DNA of 64,000 nt from Gammaproteobacteria bacterium (GCA_009838035.1 VXSK01000028.1:124001-188000); one strand, 5' to 3'. Shown: positions 25,790-35,580, counted from the first letter of the stretch. The notes: generated by a model not told the origin, from the letters alone. Numbers and translations: made by a program.

Positions 25790-27136
25790 ATGAACCGCAG
25801 CGTCTTTATCGGCGATCGGGAATATTTCCCGGGTATCGCCAGGATCCAATACGAAGGCCCTGAAACGGACAACCCGCTGGCGTTCAAGACCTACGATCCA
25901 TCCCGGTTAGTGGGCGGCAAGACCATGGAAGAGCACCTGCGCTTCGCGGTCTGCTATTGGCATACCTTCTGCGCCACCGGGGGAGACCCGTTCGGACCGG
26001 GTACCCGCATCCATCCCTGGGCTGAAAAGGGCGATCCGATGGATCGTTCGCGCGAAAGGGTGGACGCGGCGTTCGAGTTCTTTACCAAGCTCAACGTGCC
26101 GTTCTGGTGTTTTCACGACTTCGACCTGGCTTTCGAAGGCGCCGGCGTCGCCGACTCCGAGAAAAACCTCGAGCAGATGGTGGGTCTGGCCAGGGAGCGG
26201 CAGGACGCGACCGGCATGAAGCTGCTATGGGGCACGGCGAACGTGTTTTCGCATCCGCGCTATATGAACGGCGCATCCACAAATCCGGACTTCGCCGTCG
26301 TCGCCTATGCCGCCTCGCAGGTAAAGGCCGCGATCGACGCCACCGTGGAACTCGGAGGAGAGAATTACGTGTTCTGGGGCGGGCGCGAAGGCTATGCGTG
26401 CCTGCAGAACACCGACACCAGGCGGGAACTCGAACACATGGCGATGTTCTTGTCCAAGGCGCGCGATTACGGCCGGTCGGTGGGGTTCAGGGGCACGTTC
26501 CTGGTCGAACCCAAGCCCATGGAACCGATGAAACACCAGTACGACTTCGATGCCCTCACGGTGATCGGCTTCTTGCGCCAGCACGGACTCGCCGGCGACT
26601 TCAAGCTCAATGTCGAGGCCAACCATGCGACGCTGGCGGGGCACGCGTTCGCGCACGACCTGCGTATGGCCGCCGATGCGGGCCTGCTGGGCTCGATAGA
26701 CGCGAACCGGGGCGATCCGCAAAACGGATGGGACACGGACCAGTTCGCCATGGACCTGTACGACTGCGTGCACGCCATGATGGTGGTGCTCGAATACGGA
26801 GGGCTCGGCAACGGTGGCCTCAATTTCGACGCCAGGGTCCGTCGCGAATCCACCGACCTCGAAGACTTGTTCATCGGGCATATCGGCGCCATGGATGCGT
26901 TCGCCCGGGGACTGCTGGTTGCCGACAGGGTCCTGGCGGACCCACGGATGTCGGAGCTTCGCTACGGCCGCTACCGGAGTTTCGACTCGGGCGACGGCAA
27001 GCGCTTCGAGGACGGCGAGTTGTCGCTGGGCGATCTGCGCGATATCGCCGCAGCGAACGGAGAGCCCCGTCGGCGCAGCGGCAAGCAGGAACTTGTCGAG
27101 AACCTGATCAACGACTGCATCGTGACCGCCTGCTGA
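25790..27136 (+). CDS. xylA: Xylose isomerase
   Basis: This 448-residue enzyme converts D-xylose to D-xylulose in the cytoplasm. It shows the full XylA signature set: the catalytic His in [17 protein letters not shown], the metal-binding [22 protein letters not shown], and [16 protein letters not shown]. Length is standard for the longer class II enzymes. It is co-transcribed with xylB and faces a convergent SDR gene 26 bases away. Confidence 0.97.
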   Translation: MNRSVFIGDREYFPGIARIQYEGPETDNPLAFKTYDPSRLVGGKTMEEHLRFAVCYWHTFCATGGDPFGPGTRIHPWAEKGDPMDRSRERVDAAFEFFTKLNVPFWCFHDFDLAFEGAGVADSEKNLEQMVGLARERQDATGMKLLWGTANVFSHPRYMNGASTNPDFAVVAYAASQVKAAIDATVELGGENYVFWGGREGYACLQNTDTRRELEHMAMFLSKARDYGRSVGFRGTFLVEPKPMEPMKHQYDFDALTVIGFLRQHGLAGDFKLNVEANHATLAGHAFAHDLRMAADAGLLGSIDANRGDPQNGWDTDQFAMDLYDCVHAMMVVLEYGGLGNGGLNFDARVRRESTDLEDLFIGHIGAMDAFARGLLVADRVLADPRMSELRYGRYRSFDSGDGKRFEDGELSLGDLRDIAAANGEPRRRSGKQELVENLINDCIVTAC

Positions 27137-27162
27137 CCGACGTCGCGCAGCGTTAACAAGCT

Positions 27163-27939
27163 CTAGTTGTTGAGCGTGATGAAGCCGCCGTCGATGGGGA
27201 TGTTGGCGCCGGTGATGAAGGAGGCGTCGTCGGAACAGAGATAGGCGATCAGCACGGCGATTTCCTCCGGCGTGCCCATGCGCCCGATCGGCTGGCTCTT
27301 TTCCAGTTGCGCGAAGATCTCGTCGCGGTTGTCCGGATAGTTTTCGTCCAGGAAATTGTCCACGAACGGCGTGTGGACCCGCGCGGGGGCGACGCAGTTG
27401 CAGCGGATACCGTGGTCGATGTAATCCCTGGCTACGGAGTAGGTCATGGTCAGCACAGCTCCCTTGGTCATGGAGTAGGCGAAACGGTCGGCGATGCCCA
27501 CGCAGGAGGCGATCGAAGCCAGGTTCACGATGACGCCGCTGCGGCGCGCCTTCATCGCGGGAACAATCGCGGCCAGACAGTTGTAGATTCCTTTCACGTT
27601 GATGCTGTAGAGCCGGTCGAGGTCCGCCTCGCTGGTGTTTTCCAGGTTCCCGACGTGCGCGATCCCTGCGTTGTTGATCAGGATATCGATCTGTGAATCG
27701 TCGAGAATGGCCGCCAACACCTCCGCCACCTCGTTGTGGTCCGCAACATCGCACTTGTGAGCAGCGGCACTGCCGCCGGCCCGGGCGATTTCATCCACTG
27801 TCTGCCTGGCGGCGTCAAGGTCAATATCCAGCACCACTACGTGGGCGCCGTCAGCGGCGAGCCGGGCCGAGACGCACCTGCCGATTCCGCTGCCGCCGCC
27901 GGTCACGACCGCAGTCCGGTTTTCCAGTTTCCTCGTCAT
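27163..27939 (-). CDS. SDR family oxidoreductase, candidate 2-keto-3-deoxy-L-fuconate dehydrogenase
   Basis: This 258-residue classical SDR has TGGGSGIG near residue 13, NNAG, and catalytic YSMTK. It is the last of three genes reading leftwards with L-fuconate dehydratase and an aldo/keto reductase. In the non-phosphorylating L-fucose route, the SDR after fuconate dehydratase oxidises 2-keto-3-deoxy-L-fuconate. That assignment is based on context. Confidence 0.85.
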   Translation of the reverse strand: MTRKLENRTAVVTGGGSGIGRCVSARLAADGAHVVVLDIDLDAARQTVDEIARAGGSAAAHKCDVADHNEVAEVLAAILDDSQIDILINNAGIAHVGNLENTSEADLDRLYSINVKGIYNCLAAIVPAMKARRSGVIVNLASIASCVGIADRFAYSMTKGAVLTMTYSVARDYIDHGIRCNCVAPARVHTPFVDNFLDENYPDNRDEIFAQLEKSQPIGRMGTPEEIAVLIAYLCSDDASFITGANIPIDGGFITLNN

Positions 27940-27961
27940 ATCAGCGATCCTTCATGCCGTG

Positions 27962-29008
27962 TCATGGTTCCTGTCCGTCCGTATGCGCTCCGGAAACGGG
28001 CGCGTCCGCGCGTAGCAATTCCCGTTCGACCAGTGCCGACCAGAAATTGTCGGGAATCCTCGTGTTGAACAGCGCCAGCGTCTGTTCGATTCGTTCCGGT
28101 TTGCCGATGCCGGGAATCACCGAGGCCACCGCAGGATGGGCCAGCGGGAACTGCAGCGCGGCCGCGGCCATCGGGATCCCGAACTCCTCACAGGTGTCCT
28201 CGATCTTCGCGACTTTCTCCACCACCCAGCTTGGGGCCGCTTCGTAGTTGTAGTACAGGCGACCCTTGCCGCGAACGCCGGTTGCCAGGATGCCCGAGTT
28301 ATACGCGCCGCCGATGATGATCGAGCAATTGCGCTGCAGGCACTTGGGCAGAAACGTGTTCAGCGCCTCCTGCTCAAGCAGCGTGTAGCGGCCGGCCAGC
28401 AGAAAACAGTCCCAGTCGCCGTGGTCCAGTGCGGCTTCGCAAACCTCGTACTCGTTCACGCCCAGGCCGATTGCCGAAACGGCGCCGCCACTGCGCAACT
28501 CGTCCATTGCGCGGTACCCGCCGTCCATCGCGATCGGAAACAGCTCGTCGTTTCTCGCGCCGTGGGTCACTGCGCCAATGTCGTGCATGTAGAGAATGTC
28601 GATGCGGTCCAGCCCCAGACGCTGCACGCTGTCCTCGTATGACCGCATGATCCCGTCGTAGCTGTAGTCGTAGAAGATGTCGAACGGCATGGGCGACATG
28701 AAGGCATGGCGTTCCTCGGCGTAACCCGACGGTTTCAGCAGCCGCCCCACCTTGGTGGAAAGCACATACTCCCGGCCCCGGAACCTGCGCAGGGCGTCAC
28801 CCACCCTGCGCTCGCTCAGCCCCTGCCCGTAGTGCGGGGCCGTGTCGTAGTAGCGAAATCCACGCGACCAGGCGGAGTCGAGAATCTGCGTGGCGTGAGC
28901 ATCCGAAACCGTGTGATAGAGATTGCCGAGCGAGGCACAGCCGAAGCCCAGCGTATCAACGGCAAGGCTCGAGCCGCCCACGCGCCGCTTCTCGAATGCA
29001 GCCATCAT
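27962..29008 (-). CDS. Aldo/keto reductase, candidate L-fucose (D-threo-aldose) dehydrogenase
   Basis: This 348-residue AKR has the active-site tetrad pattern: D and Y in YDTAPHYGQGLSERRVG, K in STKVGRL and H in LYMHDIG. Members of this subgroup include D-threo-aldose 1-dehydrogenase and pyridoxal 4-dehydrogenase. Its ATG overlaps the fuconate dehydratase stop (ATGA), strongly suggesting that it oxidises L-fucose to the lactone in the same pathway. Confidence 0.88.
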   Translation of the reverse strand: MMAAFEKRRVGGSSLAVDTLGFGCASLGNLYHTVSDAHATQILDSAWSRGFRYYDTAPHYGQGLSERRVGDALRRFRGREYVLSTKVGRLLKPSGYAEERHAFMSPMPFDIFYDYSYDGIMRSYEDSVQRLGLDRIDILYMHDIGAVTHGARNDELFPIAMDGGYRAMDELRSGGAVSAIGLGVNEYEVCEAALDHGDWDCFLLAGRYTLLEQEALNTFLPKCLQRNCSIIIGGAYNSGILATGVRGKGRLYYNYEAAPSWVVEKVAKIEDTCEEFGIPMAAAALQFPLAHPAVASVIPGIGKPERIEQTLALFNTRIPDNFWSALVERELLRADAPVSGAHTDGQEP

Positions 29009-30321
29009 CCACCTGTGCGCCCAACGCGTGCACGCCACTGGGAGCCGCCGGGATACTCGTAGTCCGCGACGGATTGCTCGCGCATTCTTACGCTGAAGCC
29101 GGGCGCGGTGGGCGCCAGATAAGCGCCCTTTCGGACCACGCAGGGGTCCTCGAAGTGCTCGTGGAGATGATCTGCAAACTCGATGACCCGTTCGCCGATT
29201 TCTCCCGAAATCATGACGTAGTCGATCATCGATAGATGCTGTACATACTCGCACAGGCCAACACCGCCCGCGTGAGGGCACACGGGCTTGCCGAACTTTG
29301 CGGCGAGCAGAAATACGGTAAGTATTTCATTGAGCCCGGCCAGGCGGCATGCGTCGATCTGGACCACGTCGATTGCGTCGCTGGCGATGAACTGTTTGAA
29401 GAGGATGCGGTTGGCGCAATGCTCGCCCGTGGCTACCCTGATTTCTCCGATGCCCTCCTTGATCTTCCTGTGGCCCATGATGTCATCGGGACTGGTCGGT
29501 TCCTCGATGAACCATGGCTTGTAGGGAGCCAGACGCCGCATCCACTCAATCGCTTCATTCACTTCCCAGGCCTGGTTGGCGTCCACCATGAGGATGACGT
29601 CGTTACCAACGGTTTCCCGGATGTTCCTCAAGCGGCGAATATCGTCGTCAACATTCGCTCCGACTTTCAGCTTGATATGGCTGAAACCCTGCTGTACGGC
29701 TTCCCGGCATAACCTCCGGATTTTCTCGTCGTCGTAGCCCAGCCAGCCGGCCGAAATCGTGTAGGCGGGGTAGCCGTGGTCCTCGAGGTAGCGAATTCGC
29801 CGGTCTCGCGTTGCAATGTTTCTTTCGACGATCGCAAGGGCCTCGTCGCGGGTCAGCACGTCCTCGACGTAGCGCAGGTCCGCGCAGTTCACGAACTCCT
29901 CCGGGTCCATTTTCGACAGCAGGCGCCACACCGGCTTGCCCTCGGCGCGGCCCCACATGTCCCACACGGCGTTCACGATTGCGCCGGCGGCCATGTGAAC
30001 AATGCCTTTCTCCGGTCCGAGCCAGCGGATCTGGCTGTCGGAACGAAGTTCGTTGTAGTATCCGCCGATATCGGTCCGGATATCGTCGAAGTCCTTTCCG
30101 ATGACCAGGTGGCTCATCGCCTCGACGGTCTTGCAGCAAATATCGTTGCCTCGGCCGATGGTGAAGATCAGGCCGTAGCCCCGATCGCCCTTTTCTGTCT
30201 CCAGCGTGATGTACGCAGCGGAGTAGTCCGGATCCTTGTTTGTTGCGTCCGATCCGTCCAGGTGATCGGACGTGGGGAAACGCACGTCGCGAGTCGTCAA
30301 ACGGACGATCTTATTTGGCAT
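29005..30321 (-). CDS. L-fuconate dehydratase (enolase superfamily)
   Basis: This 438-residue enzyme dehydrates L-fuconate to 2-keto-3-deoxy-L-fuconate. The active-site set is in the expected order and spacing: K217/K219 in HIKLKVG, D247 in VDANQ, E273 in IEEPTSP, E300 in ATGEHC and H350 in PHAGGVG. The N-terminal SDHLDGSDATNKDPDYSAAY is characteristic. The ATG at 30321 gives the normal length. It heads a leftward operon with an AKR and an SDR. Confidence 0.95.
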   Translation of the reverse strand: MPNKIVRLTTRDVRFPTSDHLDGSDATNKDPDYSAAYITLETEKGDRGYGLIFTIGRGNDICCKTVEAMSHLVIGKDFDDIRTDIGGYYNELRSDSQIRWLGPEKGIVHMAAGAIVNAVWDMWGRAEGKPVWRLLSKMDPEEFVNCADLRYVEDVLTRDEALAIVERNIATRDRRIRYLEDHGYPAYTISAGWLGYDDEKIRRLCREAVQQGFSHIKLKVGANVDDDIRRLRNIRETVGNDVILMVDANQAWEVNEAIEWMRRLAPYKPWFIEEPTSPDDIMGHRKIKEGIGEIRVATGEHCANRILFKQFIASDAIDVVQIDACRLAGLNEILTVFLLAAKFGKPVCPHAGGVGLCEYVQHLSMIDYVMISGEIGERVIEFADHLHEHFEDPCVVRKGAYLAPTAPGFSVRMREQSVADYEYPGGSQWRARVGRTGG

Positions 30322-30459
30322 GCTCACTGTTCCTTGCAGTATCCGGCTCACAAAGCTAGTCCAGAATTGACAGCGAATCAATGATCGGATGCGGATCGGA
30401 TGCGGATTGCCCTGCAATCGCTCGCGGGCGATACTGGACGTGTGGAAAGGAATGCATGC

Positions 30460-32199
30460 ATGTCTATGCGTCGGGCGCATGTCGTAAGGACCGGCGTTCT
30501 CATGCTGCTTCTGCTGTGCCCAGCGGCTGCTGTCTACGGTTCAACGGATCTGGAGACGAGGAACACGGTTTCTTTAACCATTGTCCCTGACTTGCCGCGC
30601 AAGAGAGTGGCACTGACTTACCGGTTCGAGCATCCCTTGCGGGAAGTGCGTTTCGATTACCCGGCGCAGATGATTCGCGAGGACAGCTGGCTTGTGCGGG
30701 ATCCTGACCTTCGGCTGGAAGACGATTCGATACGTCACGCCGACGGCGGCTCGATCGAAAAGCTCACCATCGATGTCGGCCTGGATTCCAGTTCCTTTGA
30801 TCGCGTCTATCCATCTCTACGCGCGATAGGTGAATCGGGACTGGTCTTCTTCACCTACTACGCAATGCTTGAGGACATCCCCTTTCATGAAATTCACATC
30901 GGCGTGGCTCCCGGCTCGGTGGTTGCTTATTCCCGTTCCGTATACGCGGGGAGCGATGAAAGCGTAGTTCTGCCTGACGCTTCTGGCCACAGGGGCCGCT
31001 ACCTGTATCTGGGCGACGCGGAGCTTATGGGGGAAATAGAAGGGGGGCTCCTGGTGGCGGATGAACGGCTGCCGGACTGGATGGCGGCGCAACTGCGGGA
31101 CACCATCGCGTCTGCCGCGGTATGGCTGGACAGTTATTTTGACGCGCAAAACCGCGAACGGCTATTCGTGATAGCGACGCTGGATGGCGAGGCGGAAAAC
31201 ACCCGATGGCGTGGTGATGTGGCTCCGAATGGGGAAATTTTCCTCCGGTTCCAGGGCAGGGGATGGCTTGAGGAAAGTGCCGAGTTGGGCCGCATAGCGG
31301 AACGTTTCCTCGCCCACGAACTGGTGCATCTGGAGAACGGGTCCCGGTTTAAGGCCAGGGAGGGTGAGCCCGCGTGGTTGTCGGAAGGTCTTGCCGAGTA
31401 TCTGGAGCTCCTCTACATCGCTTCCAATACGCCTGATGGGGGAGGGAATTTCCTTGCCGATGAGATTGCAAGCAAGGCTGGCAGGTGCCTGTTCGTTCTC
31501 CAGAGCGATCGGATCGGGATATCGGATCCTGCCATCCAGCGGGGAGACGCTCCATACAGTTGTGGATTACTGGCCTTCTGGATCGTGGATGGCGCCAGTG
31601 CGCCTCGTTGGGCCGGCGCTCGGCTCCGCCGGGTCTGGTCTTCGCTTGTTGCAGAGATTGATGGAGCGGGCAGGGTATATGGTGTGGACGAGCTGCTTCT
31701 GGCGCTCGAAGCAAACGGCAGATGGGACGAGAGGGACCTGCTGTTGACGCTGATCGCGGGTCCGGCCGACGCTCGTTGGCAAGATCGCGATTCGATGTTC
31801 CGCAGGCTTGCGGTCAGTGTCACCTACGAATACAACGAAGCCTGGACCGGCCTGGCCAGAACGGCCGTGATCCAGCATGTCCTGGACTTGCATTGCGAAC
31901 GCGGCCGGCGAGGGTTCTGGACCTGGCGCGATCATGTTCAACTGGACACCGGGGATCGATGCGGGCCTCTTTCCGGCGATCCCAGGATCGAACGCGTGCA
32001 GGGCTTCAGCGTTCTCCACGAAGTTCGGGACGTTCTCGCAAGCGTCCGGGATGCCTGCGGTAATGGCGGCGAAATAGAGTTCGCAGTGTATGAGTCGTCC
32101 GAAAGGGTGAAGGTGAATTGTCGGCGTGCGATGCCGGCCGTTCCGCCCTTGGCAGTGCTGCGGGGCGATCCAACGCTGATCCCGACCGGGAGCCACTAG
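30460..32199 (+). CDS. Secreted HEXXH-x18-E metallopeptidase-like protein (hypothetical)
   Basis: About 579 residues. With the ATG at 30460 (GGAAAGG at 30444-30450), the protein starts with a basic, hydrophobic signal peptide ending near AAAVYGS. From about residue 286 it has HELVH, and the E of LSEGLAEY lies 18 residues after the second His: the gluzincin zinc pattern shared by M1 and M61 peptidases. The N-terminal third is beta-rich and M61-like in feel, but I do not recognise a named family. It is probably periplasmic. A lipoprotein gene follows after 62 bases. Confidence 0.75.
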   Translation: MSMRRAHVVRTGVLMLLLLCPAAAVYGSTDLETRNTVSLTIVPDLPRKRVALTYRFEHPLREVRFDYPAQMIREDSWLVRDPDLRLEDDSIRHADGGSIEKLTIDVGLDSSSFDRVYPSLRAIGESGLVFFTYYAMLEDIPFHEIHIGVAPGSVVAYSRSVYAGSDESVVLPDASGHRGRYLYLGDAELMGEIEGGLLVADERLPDWMAAQLRDTIASAAVWLDSYFDAQNRERLFVIATLDGEAENTRWRGDVAPNGEIFLRFQGRGWLEESAELGRIAERFLAHELVHLENGSRFKAREGEPAWLSEGLAEYLELLYIASNTPDGGGNFLADEIASKAGRCLFVLQSDRIGISDPAIQRGDAPYSCGLLAFWIVDGASAPRWAGARLRRVWSSLVAEIDGAGRVYGVDELLLALEANGRWDERDLLLTLIAGPADARWQDRDSMFRRLAVSVTYEYNEAWTGLARTAVIQHVLDLHCERGRRGFWTWRDHVQLDTGDRCGPLSGDPRIERVQGFSVLHEVRDVLASVRDACGNGGEIEFAVYESSERVKVNCRRAMPAVPPLAVLRGDPTLIPTGSH

Positions 32200-32261
32200 C
32201 GGCCGCGCTGGTGCGCTCTACAGAGGCATTCAAGCGAACTACCGGGGCTATACTGAGGGGC

Positions 32262-33212
32262 GTGAACGAGTTGAAACGACACACGGTCTGTGTGCTTGCT
32301 GCATTCGTGTTGGTCGCTGCGGGGTGCGGCGGTGCAAACGATGCCGAAAAGGCCGAAGCTCGCGCCGCTGCTGACGATCGGCGAGCGGCGGTGGTTTCCG
32401 AATTCGAACGCGCCCTTGACGAGGCCCGTTATCTCCGTGACGATATCGCCGCCTTGCGCGAGGACATGCGGGCCGTGCGCGACACCGCGAACGAGGAAGT
32501 CAGACGTGCTTCCCGAGACGCTTCCGTTCTGCGCGACGAAATCGCCGCCATACGGCTTGAGATGCAGCAGTTGAGCGACGCTGCCGCTTCCGAGGCGGAA
32601 CGCAGCGCCGAGGAAGCCAGGACGCTGCGCGACGAGATAGCCGCGCTTCGTGACGAACTGATTTCGGCGCGCGAGGCCGCCGAAAGGGCCGAGAGCCTAT
32701 CGGGTAACGCCTCCGTTGCGCTGAGCGAAGTGGATGAATTCCCCGCCCCGGTCGTGTACGACGACGAAATAGGGAGCAGCACTTATTCGCCACAAAGACG
32801 GCCTGCGCGCCCGGTCACGGTGGTCTATCCGCCGACCTACCGCCAGCGGCCTTTCGCGGCTGCGCCTCGCGGCGCCGCTCGGGATGCGCGGCGCAAGAAT
32901 CGTTCGCGCGATGCGCGGCGGCAGGCTTCCGCCGTCACGGGCACCAAGCCGGTTGCACGACCGACCAGGCCGACTTCACGGCCGTCTGCGCCAGCTTTGC
33001 GGCCATCTGCGCCGGCTGCACGGCCGACTACGCCGGCTGCACGGCCGACTACGCCGACTTCGCGGCCGACTGCGCCGGCTGCACGGCCGACTACGCCAAC
33101 TTCGCGGCCTGCCGCCCCTGCACCACGACCTGCCGCGCCCGCCCCGCGGCCGGCGCCGCGGCCCGCGCCGGTTCCGCAGAAGACGGTCCACGTCCCGAAA
33201 CCGGAAAGATAA
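32262..33212 (+). CDS. Lipoprotein with coiled coil and proline-rich heptapeptide tail (hypothetical)
   Basis: This 316-residue protein starts at GTG 32262 after TGAGGGG. Its signal peptide ends in a lipobox-like VAAGC. Residues about 25-150 form a long charged coiled coil with repeated RDEIAALR-type units. The C-terminal third is a basic, Pro/Ala/Arg-rich low-complexity region with seven-residue repeats (xxRPxxP). It may span the periplasm and bind peptidoglycan or another polymer, but there is no direct evidence. Function unknown. Confidence 0.75.
   Translation: MNELKRHTVCVLAAFVLVAAGCGGANDAEKAEARAAADDRRAAVVSEFERALDEARYLRDDIAALREDMRAVRDTANEEVRRASRDASVLRDEIAAIRLEMQQLSDAAASEAERSAEEARTLRDEIAALRDELISAREAAERAESLSGNASVALSEVDEFPAPVVYDDEIGSSTYSPQRRPARPVTVVYPPTYRQRPFAAAPRGAARDARRKNRSRDARRQASAVTGTKPVARPTRPTSRPSAPALRPSAPAARPTTPAARPTTPTSRPTAPAARPTTPTSRPAAPAPRPAAPAPRPAPRPAPVPQKTVHVPKPER
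32973..33140 (+). repeat. Tandem 21-base coding repeats (eight heptapeptide units)
   Basis: Eight imperfect 21-base units inside the lipoprotein gene encode xxRPxxP heptapeptides (AARPTTP, TSRPTAP, APRPAAP and variants). Two adjacent units are almost identical, so copy number probably varies by slippage. This is a coding repeat, not a CRISPR array. Confidence 0.85.
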
Positions 33213-33237
33213 GGCGGCACCTTCGCCTGTTCGACAT

Positions 33238-33253
33238 CCCGCGCGGTCGCGGG
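33238..33253. other. GC hairpin upstream of the sterol operon
   Basis: CCCGCG and CGCGGG pair around a four-base loop in the 128-base gap between the lipoprotein gene and the sterol operon. No T-run follows, so it is a weak terminator at best. A second small hairpin is at 33288-33300. I see no convincing promoter hexamers, although the sterol operon promoter should be here. Confidence 0.3.
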
Positions 33254-33340
33254 CCGAAGTGTTAGAGTACGCGCGTTCGAATTTTTGCCCGGAAACCGGG
33301 GGTTGTTTCCTATCCATCGCAAGAAATTCGCGGTTCTTCC

Positions 33341-34453
33341 ATGAATCCCGTATTCGTAACCGGCGCGGCCGGACATGTGGGCGCCAATCTTGTGCGCCGC
33401 TTGCTCGACGACGGCGTTCGCATCCGGGTGCTGCTGAGGAACGAGGACAACAACGAGGGCCTGGAAGGCCTTGATGTTGAACGCGCTTACGGCGATATCC
33501 GGGACCTGAACGACACCCGGCGCGCGATCGAGGGTTGCGAGGGCGTCTATCACGTCGCCGCGAAGGTATCCACCATTGACGGCACTCGCGCGCATCGCCG
33601 CGAGATTTACGAGTGCAACGTGGTGGGCACGCGCAACGTGCTGCAGGCGGCGCGGGAGACGGAAGCCGGACGGGTCGTGGTCACCGGCTCGTTCAGCGCC
33701 GTTGGCTACGATCTGGACGATCCGTCGGCGCCGAGCGACGAGACCATGCAGTTCTACCCCATGGAACGCACGATGCCCTATGAGCGCAGCAAGATGCTCG
33801 TCGAGCACGAGTGCTGGCGCGCGGTGGCGGCAGGGCAGGACGTCATTGTCGCAACCTGCTGCGCGGTCGTGGGCGGCGCGGACTTTTTCCCGTCGCGCCT
33901 GGGCCGGACCCTGTGCGACTTCACCGACGGCAAGCTCCATGCCTACGTGGACGGCGGGTTTGAGTTCGTGGCGGCGCGCGACATCGTCGAAGGACACCTG
34001 CTTTGCATGCGTAACGGACGCCCGGGCGAGAAGTACATCTTCAGCAGCGAATACAAGACCATCTCCGATATGCTCGATCTCTACGAGGAGGTTTCGGGTA
34101 TCCCGCGTCCGCGCCGGCGGATTCCGGCCAACCTGATGTATGTTTTCTCGGAGGCGGCGAGCTTCTACCTGAGCCGCGTGCACCCCGACTTTCCCCAGCG
34201 TTTCACGCCCGGCGCCATCCGCCTGCTGAAAAAGCGCCGTCACGCCAATCTCGACAAGGCGAAAAGCGAGCTCGGCTACCGGCCGACCAGCATCCGCGAC
34301 GCCGTGCATGAGGCGTACGCGTTTCACTATCACGAGCGCAAGGCGATCACCAATCCGCAGGCGAAACGCCCGCTCGCGAACGGCGCGGCCCACGAGGAAA
34401 GCGCCGTGCCAAACCAGGCCACGCAGGTAACCGCCGATGGGGGCGCGTCATGA
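33341..34453 (+). CDS. sdmB: SdmB-like NAD(P)-dependent sterol dehydrogenase (3-beta-HSD/epimerase family)
   Basis: This 370-residue extended SDR has TGAAGHVGANLVRRLLDDG at the N-terminus and catalytic YERSK (Y and K of YxxxK), like 3-beta-hydroxysteroid dehydrogenases. In bacterial sterol synthesis, SdmB removes the C-4 carboxyl group by oxidative decarboxylation after SdmA oxidises the methyl group. It opens a tight sterol operon and overlaps the Rieske gene by 4 bases, which is the main reason for this name over a generic epimerase. Confidence 0.85.
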   Translation: MNPVFVTGAAGHVGANLVRRLLDDGVRIRVLLRNEDNNEGLEGLDVERAYGDIRDLNDTRRAIEGCEGVYHVAAKVSTIDGTRAHRREIYECNVVGTRNVLQAARETEAGRVVVTGSFSAVGYDLDDPSAPSDETMQFYPMERTMPYERSKMLVEHECWRAVAAGQDVIVATCCAVVGGADFFPSRLGRTLCDFTDGKLHAYVDGGFEFVAARDIVEGHLLCMRNGRPGEKYIFSSEYKTISDMLDLYEEVSGIPRPRRRIPANLMYVFSEAASFYLSRVHPDFPQRFTPGAIRLLKKRRHANLDKAKSELGYRPTSIRDAVHEAYAFHYHERKAITNPQAKRPLANGAAHEESAVPNQATQVTADGGAS

Positions 34454-35580
34454 ACACGGCGACGGCTGGACCGCCGGGCTTCGAGGAGGCCGTCAACCTG
34501 CGCCAGAAGGTGCGCGCCGCGGGCATGGACCCGGACTACTGGTACGCGGTCGAGGAGGTGCGCAATATCAAGCCGGGAACCGTTGTCGAGGTGGTTTTCT
34601 GGAAGCGTTCGATCGCGCTGTTCCGGGCCGGGGACGGTTCGTTCCACGCCATGGACAACCGCTGCGCGCACCGCCAGCTCAAGCTGTCGCTCGGCCAGGT
34701 GGAAGGTTGCCGGCTCGTGTGCGCCTACCACGGCTGGAAATACGACCCGGACGGACAGCTAGCCGAGACCGCGCACGAGATGCTTGGGGGAAGCATGCCG
34801 AGTGTCGCGCTCAGGACCTATCCGGTGAAGGTCCGCTACGGCCTGGTCTGGCTGTTCCCCGGGAACCCGGAACTCGCCCAGACCCGCGGGATTCCCGACA
34901 TTCCCGAGCTGGAAGGCAAGGGCCGCTGGGCCTGCGTGCCGCTGAGTTTCACCTGGTCGGCGCACCACTCGATGGTGATCGACAACGTCAGCGATTTCAC
35001 CCACGCCTGGCTGCACCGCCGCTACCGTCCGTTCGACGGCGCCGTGCTCACGCGCTGCGAGACGGTCGGCGACGACGTGCACGTGGCCTACGACACGAGC
35101 GTCGGCCGCGGGCGAATTTTCGGAATGTTCGTCGATCGCGAGCGGATCGACACCAATTCCATGAAGCTCTGCTATCAGTATCCCTACCAGTGGTCGAACA
35201 CCGACGACGCGATCAAGCACTGGTGTTTCGTGCTGCCCGTCGACGAGCGCACCAGCCGGGCCTTCTTCCTGTTCTACTTCAAGTCCCTGAAGGTTCCGAT
35301 GCTGCCGATACGCTTTCCCCGGCTGGCAATGACCACGGTACTGAAGATATCGAACCGCGTGCTCATCGGTCCGCTGCTCTCCCAGGACGGCTTTGCGCTC
35401 GAAGCCGAACAGGAGGGTTACGAGCGGCACTGGGACGCCCGTCCGCTCGAATTCAACCCCGCTGTTCGGGCTTTTCAGAACGTGACGGTGCGCAAGTGGC
35501 AGGAGTACCTGGCCAGGGAGAACGGGGCGGAGACGCCCGCACCCGGCCTGACGACAGCGAACGGCGGCGCCGATGCCTGA
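34450..35580 (+). CDS. sdmA: SdmA-like Rieske oxygenase, sterol C-4 demethylase
   Basis: This 376-residue protein has the Rieske [2Fe-2S] ligands CxH in RCAHRQLKL and CxxH in CAYHGWKY, and the mononuclear iron set in DNVSDFTHAWLHRRY. In Methylococcus-type sterol synthesis, SdmA oxidises the C-4 methyl to a carboxylate. Overlaps with sdmB (4 bases) and the sterol reductase (8 bases) support this role. Reductase partners are not encoded nearby. Confidence 0.87.
   Translation: MNTATAGPPGFEEAVNLRQKVRAAGMDPDYWYAVEEVRNIKPGTVVEVVFWKRSIALFRAGDGSFHAMDNRCAHRQLKLSLGQVEGCRLVCAYHGWKYDPDGQLAETAHEMLGGSMPSVALRTYPVKVRYGLVWLFPGNPELAQTRGIPDIPELEGKGRWACVPLSFTWSAHHSMVIDNVSDFTHAWLHRRYRPFDGAVLTRCETVGDDVHVAYDTSVGRGRIFGMFVDRERIDTNSMKLCYQYPYQWSNTDDAIKHWCFVLPVDERTSRAFFLFYFKSLKVPMLPIRFPRLAMTTVLKISNRVLIGPLLSQDGFALEAEQEGYERHWDARPLEFNPAVRAFQNVTVRKWQEYLARENGAETPAPGLTTANGGADA

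Noticed and set aside
9663..27156. Recurring GTTAAC hexamers near gene ends (9663, 14395, 14424, around 27151)
   Set aside because: Four occurrences without shared flanks beyond one or two bases are not enough to call a repeat element or terminator.
32973..33140. Short tandem repeats as a CRISPR array
   Set aside because: The 21-base units have no spacers, stay in frame and encode Pro-rich heptapeptides inside a lipoprotein gene.
33238..33300. Rho-independent terminator before the sterol operon
   Set aside because: Two GC hairpins are present, but neither is followed by a run of T.
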